A stretch of DNA of 64,000 nt from Silurus meridionalis (GCF_014805685.1 NC_060906.1:8943346-9007345), one strand, 5' to 3'; shown: positions 45,798-56,282, numbered from the stretch's first letter. The notes: generated from the sequence alone by a model not told the origin. A program made the numbers and translations.

Positions 45798-46614
45798 GTA
45801 GGTGGCACTGTCACAATCACAAGCTTTCACCGTTCAAACATTCCTCAATTGAAGTCCCCACGCTTGCAGATCCGGCTCCTATAAACAAGCAGATTAGAAC
45901 ATAACAGCCACAAAAGCTGTATGTTTCTAATTATTTCGGATTGTACCGAATTCTTATGCGTTTCAGCTGATAACCAGTTTTGGCTTCAATAGGAGGCCAC
46001 GATCGTTGAAATCTTATCAGAGCTGGAGTTTGCTTTAGGGATTGATGAGAAAACCGAGATGTAATGCTGATATAGCGGGTCTGCATTGTTCTTGGCCGTA
46101 AGTCTGGCCTCGAAAAAAAGGAAGTGTAAACACGAGTGTGTGTGTGAGGTCAGGTCTGAATCGAAGCAATCGGCCCTAGCGGATTGAACAAAACACAAGC
46201 GAACAGTGGGAAACTATTTCATTCGGATCATTTTAATTGGAACGTCGCACTTCCTGAGCTGTTAGGAGCTGAGAAACACACTCATACACACTTAGAGATT
46301 ACCACCACATACGTAACAACTCTTGTGCAGATTGCTTTATAGCCGTCCAGGCTGGCAGACGTGGCACTGACTAGAGACTCGGGGGAATTCAGTAATCCGG
46401 CTACTGAAAGAGGAAATGTAAACTAAGCATGTATATATCCACTACATGCATCACTATTGTAGCACACGCACACTAAGCCAGAGTGCCTCTGTTCCAAAGA
46501 ATTTGACTGTAGCGTTTCCTTTGTGCTTCTGCAGGACACAGCGAGTCGTTCATGTGTGGTGCAGGTACTCAATCTGGCAACCTCTTCTAAACACTACGTC
46601 TCCTATCTTATTTA

Positions 46615-46720
46615 TACATCTGGACAGGTGAGGGTTAAGGGCCTTGCTAGCAAGGGACCCTGCTCAAGCACCCAGCAGTGGTTGTTTATGATCATAAGTC
46701 CATTATCTTACTGTTTCACA
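46615..46720 (-). mobile_element. tRNA-derived SINE fragment
   Basis: Inverted, truncated copy: the plus strand has 'ggtgagggttaagggccttg' and 'cacccagcagtgg', as at 39041-39147. Confidence 0.6.
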
Positions 46721-47022
46721 TCATCTTCAGAAGTTTCAGGCATACAAATCTAGAAACAACAAGGTCTAGACTTGCTGAAATAGTCAGGTTTTATGATTCT
46801 ACAGTGCATTATTTAGTTATTTTAGCGTTTCTTTTACACAATTGGGTTTAAACTTTGTTTCTACAAGGTCATTTCTTCTGCCTAAAAAATAAACGTTACA
46901 CAATTTACCTTAAGATTTACAAATAACAATATCGTCCTGAGTGCAGCCCTGGTAATTGATGATTGGAAAGACAAGCAAGCCAAGAGAAATAATGTGTCCA
47001 GTTTTTCTCATATACACACACC

Positions 47023-47030
<8 letters not shown>

Positions 47031-47089
<59 letters not shown>
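47031..47089. repeat. (AT)n microsatellite
   Basis: About 29 AT dinucleotides. Confidence 0.95.
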
Positions 47090-47091
<2 letters not shown>

Positions 47092-47324
47092 ATCTGTGGC
47101 TAAATCTGCTATATATTGAAAGTGTACTGGACAATGTAGGTGTTTCATTTTTGCTTGTCATTTCAGCATTAGTTTCATTTTTATCAAAAAATCAGTAGTT
47201 CAGCACTTCTGACCTGTTATTAAACAAATGCCAAGATGAAGTGTTTATAAGAAAAACACGTTCCGTTTCAGTAGCTTTATTTTTAATGGGCGAAAATAGT
47301 GCATAAATGTAAACACTAAATTTA

Positions 47325-47650
47325 CCCATACAGTATCTCACAAAATTGAGTACACCCCTACATTACAGCAACCATTTTATTATATGTTCTCAAGAGGCAA
47401 TACTATAGAAATCAAACTTGGATATGTTTTAAAGTAGTCAGTGTGCAGCTTGGATAGAGTACAGATTTACTGTCCTCTGAAAACTGTGCCCAAAGTGTGA
47501 ATATTTAGTTTGAGCACCACTGTTATCCAGCATTTCCCTAATCCTCCCGGGCATGGACTTCACCAGAGCTGCACAGGTTGTTTCTGGGACCCTCTTCCAA
47601 TTCTCCATAATGACATCATGCAGCTGCTGAATGTTGGACACATCTCTTTA
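47325..47650 (+). repeat. Interspersed repeat family F
   Basis: Starts 'acagtatctcacaaaattga' and continues with 'gtagtcagtgtgcagcttgg', 'caccagagctgcacaggttg' and 'atgacatcatgcagctgctg'. Similar to a DNA-transposon-derived repeat widespread in fish; another piece lies at 35805-35998. The 27-bp array begins directly at its right edge. Confidence 0.6.
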
Positions 47651-48144
47651 AGCTCTTTCCAGCTGTATAGTATAGAAATCTTTTTCCAGCTGTATAGTAT
47701 AGAAATCTTTTTCCAGCTGTATAGTATAGAAAGCTCTTAACAGCTGTATAGTATAGAAATCTTTTTTGGGTGTATAGTATAGAAAGCTCTTAACAGCTGT
47801 ATAGTATAGAAATCTTTTTCCAGCTGTTTAGTATAAAAAGCTCTTCACAGCTGTATAGTATAGAAAGCTCTTAACAGCTGTATAGTATATAAAGCTCTTT
47901 ACAGCTCTATATTATAGAAAACTCTTCACACCTGTATTGTATAGAATGCTTTTTCAGCTTTATTGTATAGAGAGCTTTTTCCAGCTCTTTAGAATAGAAA
48001 ACTCTATAGAAAGCTCTTCACAGCTGTATAATATTGAAAGCTCTTCACAGCTGTATAGTATAAAAAGTTCTTTCCATCTTTATAGTATAGAAAGCTTTTT
48101 CAAGCTGTATAGTATAGAAAGCTCTTTACAGCTCTATATTATAA
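47650..48144 (+). repeat. 27-bp minisatellite, forward arm
   Basis: About 17 imperfect units of 'cagctgtatagtatagaaa' plus 'gctctttc' (27 bp). Variants are tttttc/ttaaca/ttcaca spacers and occasional base changes. It is the reverse complement of the array at 48238-48695. Confidence 0.92.
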
Positions 48145-48237
48145 AGGACCTCCAAGACGCTTTCAGGGCAATCATTTTGCTGTGCATAAGGGTACTAGGA
48201 GATTTCATTCCTAGTTTTAAACATTAAGCAGAAAGGT

Positions 48238-48695
48238 CTATACTACAAAGCTGGAAAGAGTTTTCTATTCTATACAGCTGGAATGAGCTTTCAACACTTT
48301 ACAGCTGAAAAAAGCTTTCTATACTATACAGCTGGAAAGAGCTTTCTGTACTATACAGCTGGATAAAGCGTTCTGTACTATACAGCTGAAAAGAGCGTTC
48401 TGTACTATACAGCTGGAAAGAGCGTTCTGTACTATACAGCTGAAAAGAGCGTTCTGTACTATACAGCTGAAAAGAGCGTTCTGTACTATACAGCTGGAAA
48501 GAGCGTTCTGTACTATACAGCTGAAAAGAGCGTTCTGTACTATACAGCTGGATAGAGCGTTCTGTACTATACAGCTGGATAGAGCGTTCTGTACTATACA
48601 GCTGGATAGAGCGTTCTGTACTATACATCTGGAAAGAGCGTTCTGTACTATACAGCTGGAAAGAGCTTTCTGTACTATACAGCTGGAAAGAGCGT
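48238..48695 (-). repeat. 27-bp minisatellite, reverse arm
   Basis: About 17 units of 'ctgtactatacagctgg' plus 'aaagagcgtt', more homogeneous than the forward arm. Because 27 is a multiple of three, two minus-strand frames stay open across it (F-Q-L-Y-S-T-E-R-S repeats); this is a structural by-product. The arm ends about 55 bp before FIP1L1 exon 13. Confidence 0.93.
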
Positions 48696-48751
48696 TCCTG
48701 CATAGTGTCTGCATTGAACTGACTTTTCCTTTCCATTGCTTTTTTTCTCAG

Positions 48752-48965
48752 GTGTGTATCCACATACTCTCGGGCCCATGAATCCCTGGCTGGGTGTGAG
48801 TGACCATGCCAAAGCATGGAACTATCACAGCAGCCAGGACAACCCGAGAGAACGGGTGAAGGACAGAGAGAGAACGCGAGAACGTGAGCGGGCCCGAGAG
48901 CCAAAGAAAGAGCAGGAGAGAGAGCGTGATCAGGAGAACACCCTGGCGTTTCCGAGCCGCAGCAG
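48752..48965 (+). CDS. FIP1L1: FIP1L1 coding exon 13 (RE-rich)
   Basis: Encodes (G)VYPHTLGPMNPWLGVSDH, AKAWNYHSSQDNPRERVKDR, then E-R-T-R-E-R-E-R-A-R-E-P and a final N-T-L-A-F-P-S-R-S. The W..D.(S/A)K.W-(D/N)-Y-(Y/H) string and the R-E-R-E run are the family's conserved block leading into the Arg/Glu/Asp-rich RNA-binding tail. Donor AGCAG|GTGAGT, phase 2. Confidence 0.95.
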
Positions 48966-49330
48966 GTGAGTGGGGAGATGGACAGTAAAAGTGCGCGTGC
49001 GACAAAGTGAGAGAGTCAGCCGCTGTAGCCGGGCAGATGCTGGTTCTGATTTGTATGCCTGATGAGGCTTTCACACATGTAAGGCAGACTTGGAGAAAGG
49101 AAGCTGGATGGGAATAAAAAAAGATGAAGGTATTGCCTTGTCTTTCTTACCATATGTGTGTGTAAGAGAAGGACTGTTTGTCATTTTGCTGATGTGTAAA
49201 GGGAAAGCAGGCCAGAAGAACAGCTGTGCACCCACAGCAAAAAAGAAACAAACCACACACAGGCATTGGTGTAGAATACATGTATATGTGGTATTCCTTA
49301 AGTATTACAATACACAAAATACATTTATAC

Positions 49331-49585
49331 ACATATGTGGACAAAAGTATGGGGACACCTGACTTTTTCAGTAGCAAGAAATTTTCCCTTCTCTTGAACT
49401 AGGAGACCCAAACCTGTTCCAGCGGGACTATGCCCCTGTACACAATTGCAGCTCCATGAACATATACTTTACATGGGTTGGAGTGAAAGATCTTGAGTGG
49501 CCTGCTATAGAGCTTTTGAACCCTATAGAACACCTTTGAATGCTGACTCCACCCCAGGCCTCCTCACCTCACAGTGCATCTCCGA
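49331..49585 (-). repeat. Interspersed repeat family D, inverted copy
   Basis: The plus strand reads 'tatgtggacaaaagtatggg gacacctgac' in two blocks, then 'cctgctatagagcttttgaa' and 'ccaggcctcctcacctcaca', the reverse of the 41310-41612 copy. The 'tatgtggacaaaagta' end is the complement of the family's 'tatagtgta' terminus. Confidence 0.7.
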
Positions 49586-49599
49586 CACACATCAGACCC

Positions 49600-50110
49600 C
49601 ATTCTAGAGAATGAGTCTCTCTAGCCATAATGGAGAGGTCAGAGAGACTCTTTTTTGAGAATAGAGAAACTAAAGAGTCTCTCCATTCTAGAGAATATGT
49701 CTCTTCGTGCTCCAGGAAGTCTCTCTGGTTTCTCCATTGTAGACAAAGAGCCATCTTCAATCTCTCCATTCTAGAGAGTCTCTCTCCATTCTCCTCATAT
49801 ATAGAAAGAGTATCTCCAGTATCTCTGTTCTAGAGGAAAAAAAAATCTCTTTGGTCTCTTTGTTCTGGAGAGAAAGAGAGTGCTTTTGGTCTCTCTGTTC
49901 TAGAGAAATAGACTTCTGGTCTCTTTGGTTTAGAGGAAGAGTTTTTCTGGTCTCTCCGTTTCAGAGAAAGAGATTCTCCAGTTCCTCAGTTTTCGAGCAA
50001 GAGTCTCTCCAGTTTCTTCATTCTAGAGAACGAGTCCCTCTATTCTATAGAGTCTCTCCAATCTCTCCATTTTGGAGAAAGAGTCTCTCTAGTCTCTTTC
50101 TTTAGAGAGA
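49600..50110. repeat. Imperfect minisatellite of 'tctctccattctagaga' motifs
   Basis: Roughly 16 units of about 30 bp around 'ctctccattctagagaa' and 'gagtctctcc'. Each unit contains the near-palindrome tctctagaga, and unit order and spacing are irregular. Confidence 0.85.
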
Positions 50111-50843
50111 GTGAAAGGAAATGGCAGTTATGAAAATGATTTTTCAGCTCAACCGATTCTGCTTCATCTGTCTTATTTCAGATTCTCACTTCCTTCTCCA
50201 ATGCTCTCTCTTTCTGTCTTTTTGATGTCGCCCCTCTTTCTCGCTTTCTGTTTCTCTCATCAGAGCAGCTGGTTAAACATTTGGTGAACACTTGTCCCCT
50301 CATGCATGAGCTCATCTTTCTGATTCAGTTAGGACATCTCTATCCTCTGTCCCCCTGTCAGTCCAGCATGGACACACTTGCACATTTATGCACAGACTCT
50401 CTGATGCAATAACACACCTGCATAATACAGCACACATGGGTTTGCTTTGTATGTGTGTGTATACACGCAGTGCCTTGGACACATGCTGTACGCGTGCTGG
50501 TGTGTTGCATTTGCAACATCAAAGGAAGCCCTGTACCATGTGTTGCGCACACACACCAACACACACAATGTATGTACTGTTTTCATCAGCACGTTGTAAC
50601 CTTCTACTATAGTGACTGAGGGCAAGCTATTAATTATGCATTCAGTGTGTGTTCTTTCTCTCTCTCTTTTTTCCTCCCTACATACTTCCTACTGACTTCT
50701 GGATTAATTCAACCTATTTAGGCAAAGAGGGTAACTGAGAATGAACATGTTCTTTTAATAAGCATTGCATCCTGGGACACTGGGTCGCTTGGTAAATAAG
50801 GCTAATTTAAAGCAGAAAGGGGGGAAAAAGGAAAGTAGAGAAG

Positions 50844-50845
50844 GT

Positions 50846-50877
<32 letters not shown>
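50844..50877. repeat. (TG)n microsatellite
   Basis: About 16 TG dinucleotides in FIP1L1 intron 13. Confidence 0.9.
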
Positions 50878-50879
<2 letters not shown>

Positions 50880-51071
50880 AGGGTAAATCAGGAATCTGAC
50901 TATGGCTAAAAAAAAACCCACCAGTATTCGCTCCCTACATCATGTTTAAAGGTGTTTTGGAAATCCAGTTGTTTTGAGTAACAGCTCAGTGATTAAATGT
51001 AGGCCTTTATGGTTAATGATGTGGTTTTGGTTAATGACCGTGTGTGTGTGTGTGTTTGTGTACTCACGTAG

Positions 51072-51218
51072 CGACAAAGAGCGTGCATCACGTCACAGAG
51101 ACCATAGCGTTCGAGAGAGCGATAGACAACGGGAACATGAGCGAGAGAGAGAAAGAGAAGACCGTCGTCGTGAAAGGAGACACAGGGAACGTAACGAGCG
51201 ACACAAGTCCTCTCGCAG
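51072..51218 (+). CDS. FIP1L1: FIP1L1 coding exon 14 (RNA-binding tail)
   Basis: Encodes (S)DKERASRHRDHSVRESDR, QREHEREREREDRRRERRHR, E-R-N-E-R-H-K-S-S-R. The R-H-R-E-(K/R)..R-H-K-S-S-R pattern is the characteristic FIP1L1 C-terminal Arg-rich region, which binds U-rich RNA in vertebrates. A TG tract lies just upstream of the acceptor (CACGTAG). Donor GCAG|GTAAAA, phase 2. Confidence 0.95.
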
Positions 51219-51343
51219 GTAAAACGCAAACACACCTGCACTCTTTCGTCATGTTTGTACCAATGTGAAAAACACAGGTACCTCCTTTTTTGCTTCTTGT
51301 TCCTTTTTTTTTGTTTGTTTTTTTTACACTTTCTCTCTTTCAG

Positions 51344-51455
51344 CAGTAGCAGTTGGAGAAAGCACTCCATTGATGATGGAGAGAGCCACAGGAGACACCG
51401 ATTAAAGCGCTCGAAATGCAACAAGGACAGCACAGACACCGGGTCCACCGAATGA
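51344..51455 (+). CDS. FIP1L1: FIP1L1 coding exon 15 (stop)
   Basis: Encodes (S)SSSWRKHSIDDGESHRRH, RLKRSKCNKDSTDTGSTE and TGA at 51453-51455. G-(E/D)-S-H-R-R-H-(R/K).K-(R/K)-S-K is the conserved end of the family. The mammalian extension E-P-A-P-E-Q-E-S-T is shortened. Confidence 0.95.
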
Positions 51456-51974
51456 CGAGGGGAGATCGTACGTCATTCGTACGCGTGAACGTTAATTCAA
51501 AGCCACGTTTATTTTCATTTTATTCTGGAAAACTATTTTATTATCCAGCGTTTTCACAAAACCAAAGACAATGAACAAAATCGTCCTTTTTTTTTCTCTT
51601 TAATTTAATCTAATTTATTCTAATATGCAATTATCGATTATTATTACTATGAACTGTGTTTATGTTTATGGCAAATTGTGCTTTTGTTGCCGGATGAAAA
51701 CAGTATTATAAATGATTTGGTGAATCAGTGATGCGATTGCAAAATTTTACCAAACACTATTAGCACACACACACACTGTCTGTGACACTGGTTTCCTTAT
51801 AGAATCATTTTTATTGATTTAACCAAAAGTATCATAAGATACAGAATGCTACACAAGACATAGCATGAGACATTCGACCACACGGCTTTTCTACAATGAC
51901 GTGCCATCTTTTCCGAGTCTCACGTCTAGAAACACAAAATCAACAAGGCCGCCAAACTCTCATTATTAAAAGCG

Positions 51975-52057
<83 letters not shown>

Positions 52058-53062
52058 CCTTTTTAAAAGACCGTTATGAACAATATTATTTTCATAATTT
52101 CTTTTTTTTCTCTTCTTTTTTTCATAATACTCAAAGATATATATTTTCTCTGCAACAGCATCTGAAACATACCAACATATAAACAAAAAAAACCCAAAAC
52201 AAACCCTAGTCTCTCCAGTGGCTGGAGAAAAGAAAACGCATTACTGTCGAACGAACAAAGCGAAGCCAATATTCAAAAAGGCCATAGGAAGAAAGAGAAG
52301 TAAACAAATAAATGAAAGGAACATTCGCCACAGTATGAACGCTTGAATTCTTCTCCCCCTCTCATTCCATCCCCACCCTCCAAAAAAAGAAATACACACT
52401 AACATGAAGAGGAAAGAAATGTGCGTTCGCATCTCGAATGCGTTGTCCTAAGATCGAAACTAGCCGAGTTGGCAAACATTAGCTTCGAACCTCGACCCAT
52501 TCCCAGAAGTCCTTTCCGTTCCACCAGGAATCCGCTACACGCTTATAAAATATGTTTGCACATTGCCCAAGGAGGAGTATTTTATATACACTGTTTCACA
52601 CATCGCCTCTTCCCGTCATCATGTGCGATCTCTCAGCCGAAGGTAAAAAGAGACGCACCTCTTTGCGTATGTGGCCTGCTGGAGGCGAAGGCGGGGGACC
52701 GGAGGGGATGTGGGGGTGTGGCTAATCGAGTGCACAGGCAGCCAATGGAATTATGGCGATAGTATCACAGGGAGGGTTTCAACCGGAATCACCTACACAC
52801 TGGATCATCTCTCAACTTTTGGTGAGTCCTCATGTGAAGAGTCTTATATGCCCCACCTTCAAGCTTCTGAGGTCCATGTTAGTCTATGGTACCAGGACCA
52901 AAGTACAAAGCACCTTGAACCACCTCATACGGCGCCGGTCCATTTTCATACGACTTGGAAGTCCGTGTCCAAAAGCCCATTCAACGTGGGCAGGGACTGT
53001 GTGATGCTCCATCCTCCAACACAGGGTCATTGTAATAAGCCCCTCCCCTATGCAACACGGGT
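51456..53062. other. Convergent 3' UTR interval FIP1L1 / LNX1
   Basis: Only 1.6 kb separates the two stop codons, so both 3' UTRs must lie here and may overlap. 'TTTATT' at 51508-51513 and around 51806 is AATAAA on the minus strand (possible LNX1 signals), while 'aaataaatgaaa' near 52308 offers AATAAA on the plus strand for FIP1L1. In between is an AT tract (51980-52052). Segment 52400-53060 is of mixed composition without recognisable features. Confidence 0.55.
51980..52052. repeat. (AT)n microsatellite
   Basis: About 36 AT dinucleotides between the convergent genes. Confidence 0.95.
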
Positions 53063-53198
53063 CTATAGCAGGCTGCCAGGCCAGGAGACGATGGTGAGGG
53101 TGATACGGCCACGCAGTTCCTTTAGCAGGCGCACTAGAGCTGTGTGAGTCATTCCCCATGTGCTCTTTCCGTTCACCTCCAGCAGGATGTCTCCACAC
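53063..53198 (-). CDS. LNX1: LNX1 last coding exon (end of PDZ4, stop)
   Basis: Reads (C)[43 protein letters not shown] and TAG at 53065-53063. It completes PDZ4; C-G-D-I-L-L-x-V-N-G and [11 protein letters not shown] are diagnostic of LNX1. Acceptor CTCAAG at the exon start, split Arg/Cys codon with the preceding exon. Confidence 0.95.
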
Positions 53199-53337
53199 CT
53201 TGAGAAAGAACAACAGATTCTTGTTTAACCCTCATCCTTCTATACTATCCATCCATTTTTTTTCTGAATAAAGAAGTTCTATGTCACTATATCTCTATAT
53301 AACAACTAGAAAGCTGATTGTGTATGATTTTGCGTAC

Positions 53338-53496
53338 CGTATCCTGCCGTCATTGTACGCTGGCGTTCCCTCCACGATGGAGCGGATGAAGAAGGACTGA
53401 TTGCAGTTGAGCTCCTCTTGACCTCCTACGATACTGAAGCCCAAACTCCCCGATGTGCTCCTGCGCAACGCGATGTCCTTACAGCTATACAGGTGT
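53338..53496 (-). CDS. LNX1: LNX1 exon, first half of PDZ4
   Basis: Encodes (R)[52 protein letters not shown](R). The carboxylate-binding loop is S-L-G-F with the following [25 protein letters not shown] of other LNX1 proteins is nearly identical. Donor CG|GTACGC. Confidence 0.96.
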
Positions 53497-53550
53497 CTGC
53501 GGGAGACAAACATTTAATCTGATCGCACCGTCTGCACATAGATTTTTACA

Positions 53551-53613
<63 letters not shown>
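53551..53613. repeat. (AT)n microsatellite
   Basis: About 31 AT dinucleotides some 55 bp upstream of the PDZ4 exon in the LNX1 sense direction. Confidence 0.95.
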
Positions 53614-53619
<6 letters not shown>

Positions 53620-53634
53620 TTTTTAAATAGTTTT

Positions 53635-53900
53635 GAACACCCTATTTACATTTAATCCCCATTTGCTGTTATATCCTTCTCTTTTCTGGAAAGATGTTCC
53701 ACTAGATTTTGGAGTGTGCTTGTGGAGATTTGTCGAGATTCATTCAGCCACAAGGGTGTTTAGTAAGGTGTTTAGTGAGGTGAGGAAGACTGGGGTGCAG
53801 TCAGCGTTCACAGCGTACCGTATCTAAAGACGTCCTATACAATTGCGTGCCTTCAACTTTGTGGGAACAGTTTGGGGAGGAGCCCCATATGGCTGAAAAC
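53635..53900 (+). repeat. Interspersed repeat family D
   Basis: Copy running from 'catttaatccccatttgctg' through 'gatgttccactagattttgg' to 'aactttgtgggaacagtttg', truncated before the 'tatagtgtat' end. In an LNX1 intron. Confidence 0.7.
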
Positions 53901-54282
53901 CTTCGCTGTATAAATAATCGCAATAAAAGATGGCCTCTTCCACCTCTGAGACCTTCAAAACTCGTACAGCCTGAGCAGGAAGCAACATGGCTTTACATTC
54001 TTTCGAACCCGTTCTGAATGAATGTTCTAGAAGTTGCAAATACAAACTCCGTCTTTTTTTTTTGGTCAGGACAAATTATTATTCATGACAAATTCCCGCC
54101 TCCCTCCGAAGGAAGCGGAGCAGATGGAGGACGGAGATAAGAGGGGGAATATAGACAGTAGAGGAATACTGTAATGTAACTTTTTTTCTTGCAATAACAT
54201 TTGCACCAAAATCGTTATAGTTTTCAAAATACAATGGTTACGTGCTGGGGAGCTACAATTGCACTGTTCTGTCGCTCTTTAC

Positions 54283-54529
54283 CTGGGCACTTGAAGCCAG
54301 GAGACCCACAGAGGTGAGTAATCGTCATTGGGAAGGGGCATTTTGACGTCTCCAGGCGAGTTCGGCGAGGACACGGCGGGGGGCATGCAGTCCACAGAGC
54401 TCATGTCTGGTGGTCTCATTTCCAGCACGTGCAACACTACCGGGGAGGAGGTGTTCTTCAGGTTTGCCACCGCCTCGCTCCGAGTCACCCCGGTCAAGTC
54501 CACACCGTTCACGTTCAACAGGATATCAC
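54283..54529 (-). CDS. LNX1: LNX1 exon, second half of PDZ3 and linker
   Basis: Encodes (G)DILLNVNGVDLTGVTRSEA, VANLKNTSSPVVLHVLEMRP, then a linker P-D-M-S-S-V-D-C-M-P and ends Y-S-P-L-W-V-S-W-L-Q-V-P-(R). G-D-I-L-L-N-V-(D/N)-G-V and S-W-(V)-x-W-L-x-(L/V)-P-R are conserved in vertebrate LNX1. Confidence 0.95.
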
Positions 54530-56104
54530 CTGGTGGAGGAAAAGACACAGGGGAGTTAACATGGCACTCAAGGTCATCTTTGAAAGCTTTCAATCCTCCT
54601 GGGAGACATTTATGTGTAACAGTGGTGCTTTAAACATGAAGACTCAGTGTACAGATCTGCCATATGGCACCTTGAGGCGATGAGATGGAAGGGTCGCTCT
54701 TAATTAAAGTCTAACACTTTTTTCTGGACTAGATGACCCATTTCAGCCTTCAAACTCACACTCCTGGTCAGTTGTATGATCGCACTTTCATGGTTTGTAT
54801 TCCTCTTGATGTGTTTTGGAGCAGTGCATAAATCTGCAGATCTAATGATCCTAATGCATATGCATAAGCAGGTGCGTTTTTGTTTTGTTACAAAGCTTAC
54901 GTGTGCTCTAAGGTGTGTGTCTGATCAGTGGGTCACCTTGATGACAGGTGGGACGTTGGACACGCTCATTGATCTCTCAGTCCTCTGATCTGGTCTCAGC
55001 TTTCAAGCCAAATAAAGCTGAGTCAGCACAAAGACCGTACAGCTAATACTCAAAGGAAAGCTTTTTTTTCTTGATATTTGTCCTGGTGGGTGTAGCAATT
55101 TGAAACAAGATGCAAATAAATATGCCCACGAAAAGTAGATACAACAGGGGTTCATTAGAAAAACTACTTGAGGGTGGAATTGAAAAGAGGTGGGAAAGAT
55201 TGCAATAAACTGAAAGGATTAACCAATAACAAGACGGGGGTGGAGATAAGTCTGAAATCCAAGTGCCTTTTGTAAATACAAGCAGTCCCCAAATTACCAA
55301 GGGGAAGATGTGTTCCGATGAATCCATCGTAACTTGGCGTCGTAATTGAAAATATCGTAAATCAAGACTAGAGGATGACCGGTAGTGGATTTTACTGATG
55401 CAGATAGCATGGTTGGATCGTACCCGTCGATAATCGATGAATAAACCGATTAAATTGTATACCGAGTATTAAAAACAAACAAATGTAACACTCCATGTAA
55501 AATAGTACTGAACTTAACTACAAAACTAAAGATAAAACAAACAGTACTAAATCAGGAAAATGTGATATAAATAGGAACATACTCATTCATAAATAAGCAT
55601 ATAATTGAGCTGCTCCAGCAACGCCGAAGGCAGAAAACTATCGGTATGGATTTTTGCAGATAGATGATTGTTCTAGCAATCAACTATCTAACTAATTTAG
55701 CAAAACAGTGCAATTTACGGTATATATGTTTACATGTGGCAGTGTGGGCGGAGCCATATGAAACGATTTAAAACATAAATAAATAATGCGCTCTAACAAA
55801 AAGACAAGTGAACTCGCTCGCAGGAGAATGGCATCTAACAAGGAGGGATACATTCTTGCAGCGTCCCAACGTATCATACCGCATATACGCTGCTACGTTT
55901 GCCTGGCATGCGAAACTTTTTTTTTAAACGTTTTGCCTGTAATGAAAGTTATAGCACTAACCAGGAAATTAGCCGTGGAATCACGCCTCCCTTCATATAT
56001 CAGCGTGGATTATTTCTTGCTTCAGAAAAGTTACATTTAGGGTGAATTATTTGCTTAGTGTGCCCCCTGGAAGCTAGATCGTAAATGCTACGATAGTCAC
56101 CCAC
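54530..56104 (-). other. LNX1: LNX1 intron between PDZ3 exons
   Basis: About 1.6 kb. Contains the truncated family B element (55369-55705); the remainder shows nothing recognisable. Confidence 0.8.
55369..55705 (+). mobile_element. Non-autonomous hAT-like MITE, family B, truncated
   Basis: Left end TAGAGGATGACC, interior with 'gtggattttactgatgcaga' and 'ggtatggatttttgcagata'. The right terminal repeat is lost. In an LNX1 intron. Confidence 0.6.
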
Positions 56105-56282
56105 CTTTGCAGATGGAGCCTTCACGGGCCACCACGCCGTTGGGGTCGACATTGGTGACGTAGACGGGCAGGTCCCAGCCGCGGCTGTTCATTCCTCCTG
56201 CTACAGTCATGCCCAGGGACTCGTTAGGTTCCTTAGCCAGAGTCACCGTCTTCTCACAACACCCCAGCTTTTGGCACAAGTC
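56105..56282 (-). CDS. LNX1: LNX1 exon, first half of PDZ3
   Basis: Encodes DLCQKLGCCEKTVTLAKEP, NESLGMTVAGGMNSRGWD, LPVYVTNVDPNGVVAREGSI, C-K-(G). The loop S-L-G-M-T-V-A-G-G and W-D-L-P-(I/V)-Y-V are LNX1 hallmarks. Starts in phase 0 after TTGTTAG, ends in phase 1 at AAAG|GTGGGT. Confidence 0.95.

Larger units (their letters stand above)
45798..48751 (+). other. FIP1L1: FIP1L1 intron 12
   Basis: About 3 kb. Contains a SINE fragment (46615-46720, minus), an AT tract (47031-47089), a family F repeat (47325-47650) and the two opposed 27-bp arrays (47650-48144 and 48238-48695). No additional exon seen. Confidence 0.8.
48966..51071 (+). other. FIP1L1: FIP1L1 intron 13
   Basis: Contains an inverted family D repeat (49331-49585), a CTAGAGA-type minisatellite (49600-50110), a TG tract (50844-50877), and otherwise AT/CT-rich sequence with no exon seen. 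Confidence 0.8.
27762..51455 (+). other. FIP1L1: FIP1L1 gene span (complete coding region)
   Basis: Fifteen coding exons from ATG to TGA, about 1,418 nt (about 472 residues), shorter than the human protein (close to 600). FIP1L1 is a nuclear subunit of CPSF; it links poly(A) polymerase to the cleavage complex and binds U-rich RNA through its Arg-rich tail. Domain order is acidic N-terminus (exons 1-4), the Fip1 motif (exons 6-7), a Pro-rich centre (exons 10-12), and an RERE/RS-like tail (exons 13-15). Phases agree at every junction except exon 11/12, where one base is missing. Introns 10, 11, 12 and 13 are long and repeat-filled. Teleosts may keep more than one FIP1L1 gene; which duplicate this is cannot be decided here. 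Confidence 0.93.

Noticed and set aside
48299..48904. 201-codon minus-strand frame with F-Q-L-Y-S-T-E-R-S repeats
   Set aside because: The 27-bp period keeps frames open automatically, the frame crosses FIP1L1 exon 13 antisense, and nothing resembles a known protein.
52671..53147. 158-codon plus-strand frame
   Set aside because: Antisense to the LNX1 last exon and 3' UTR; no recognisable domain.
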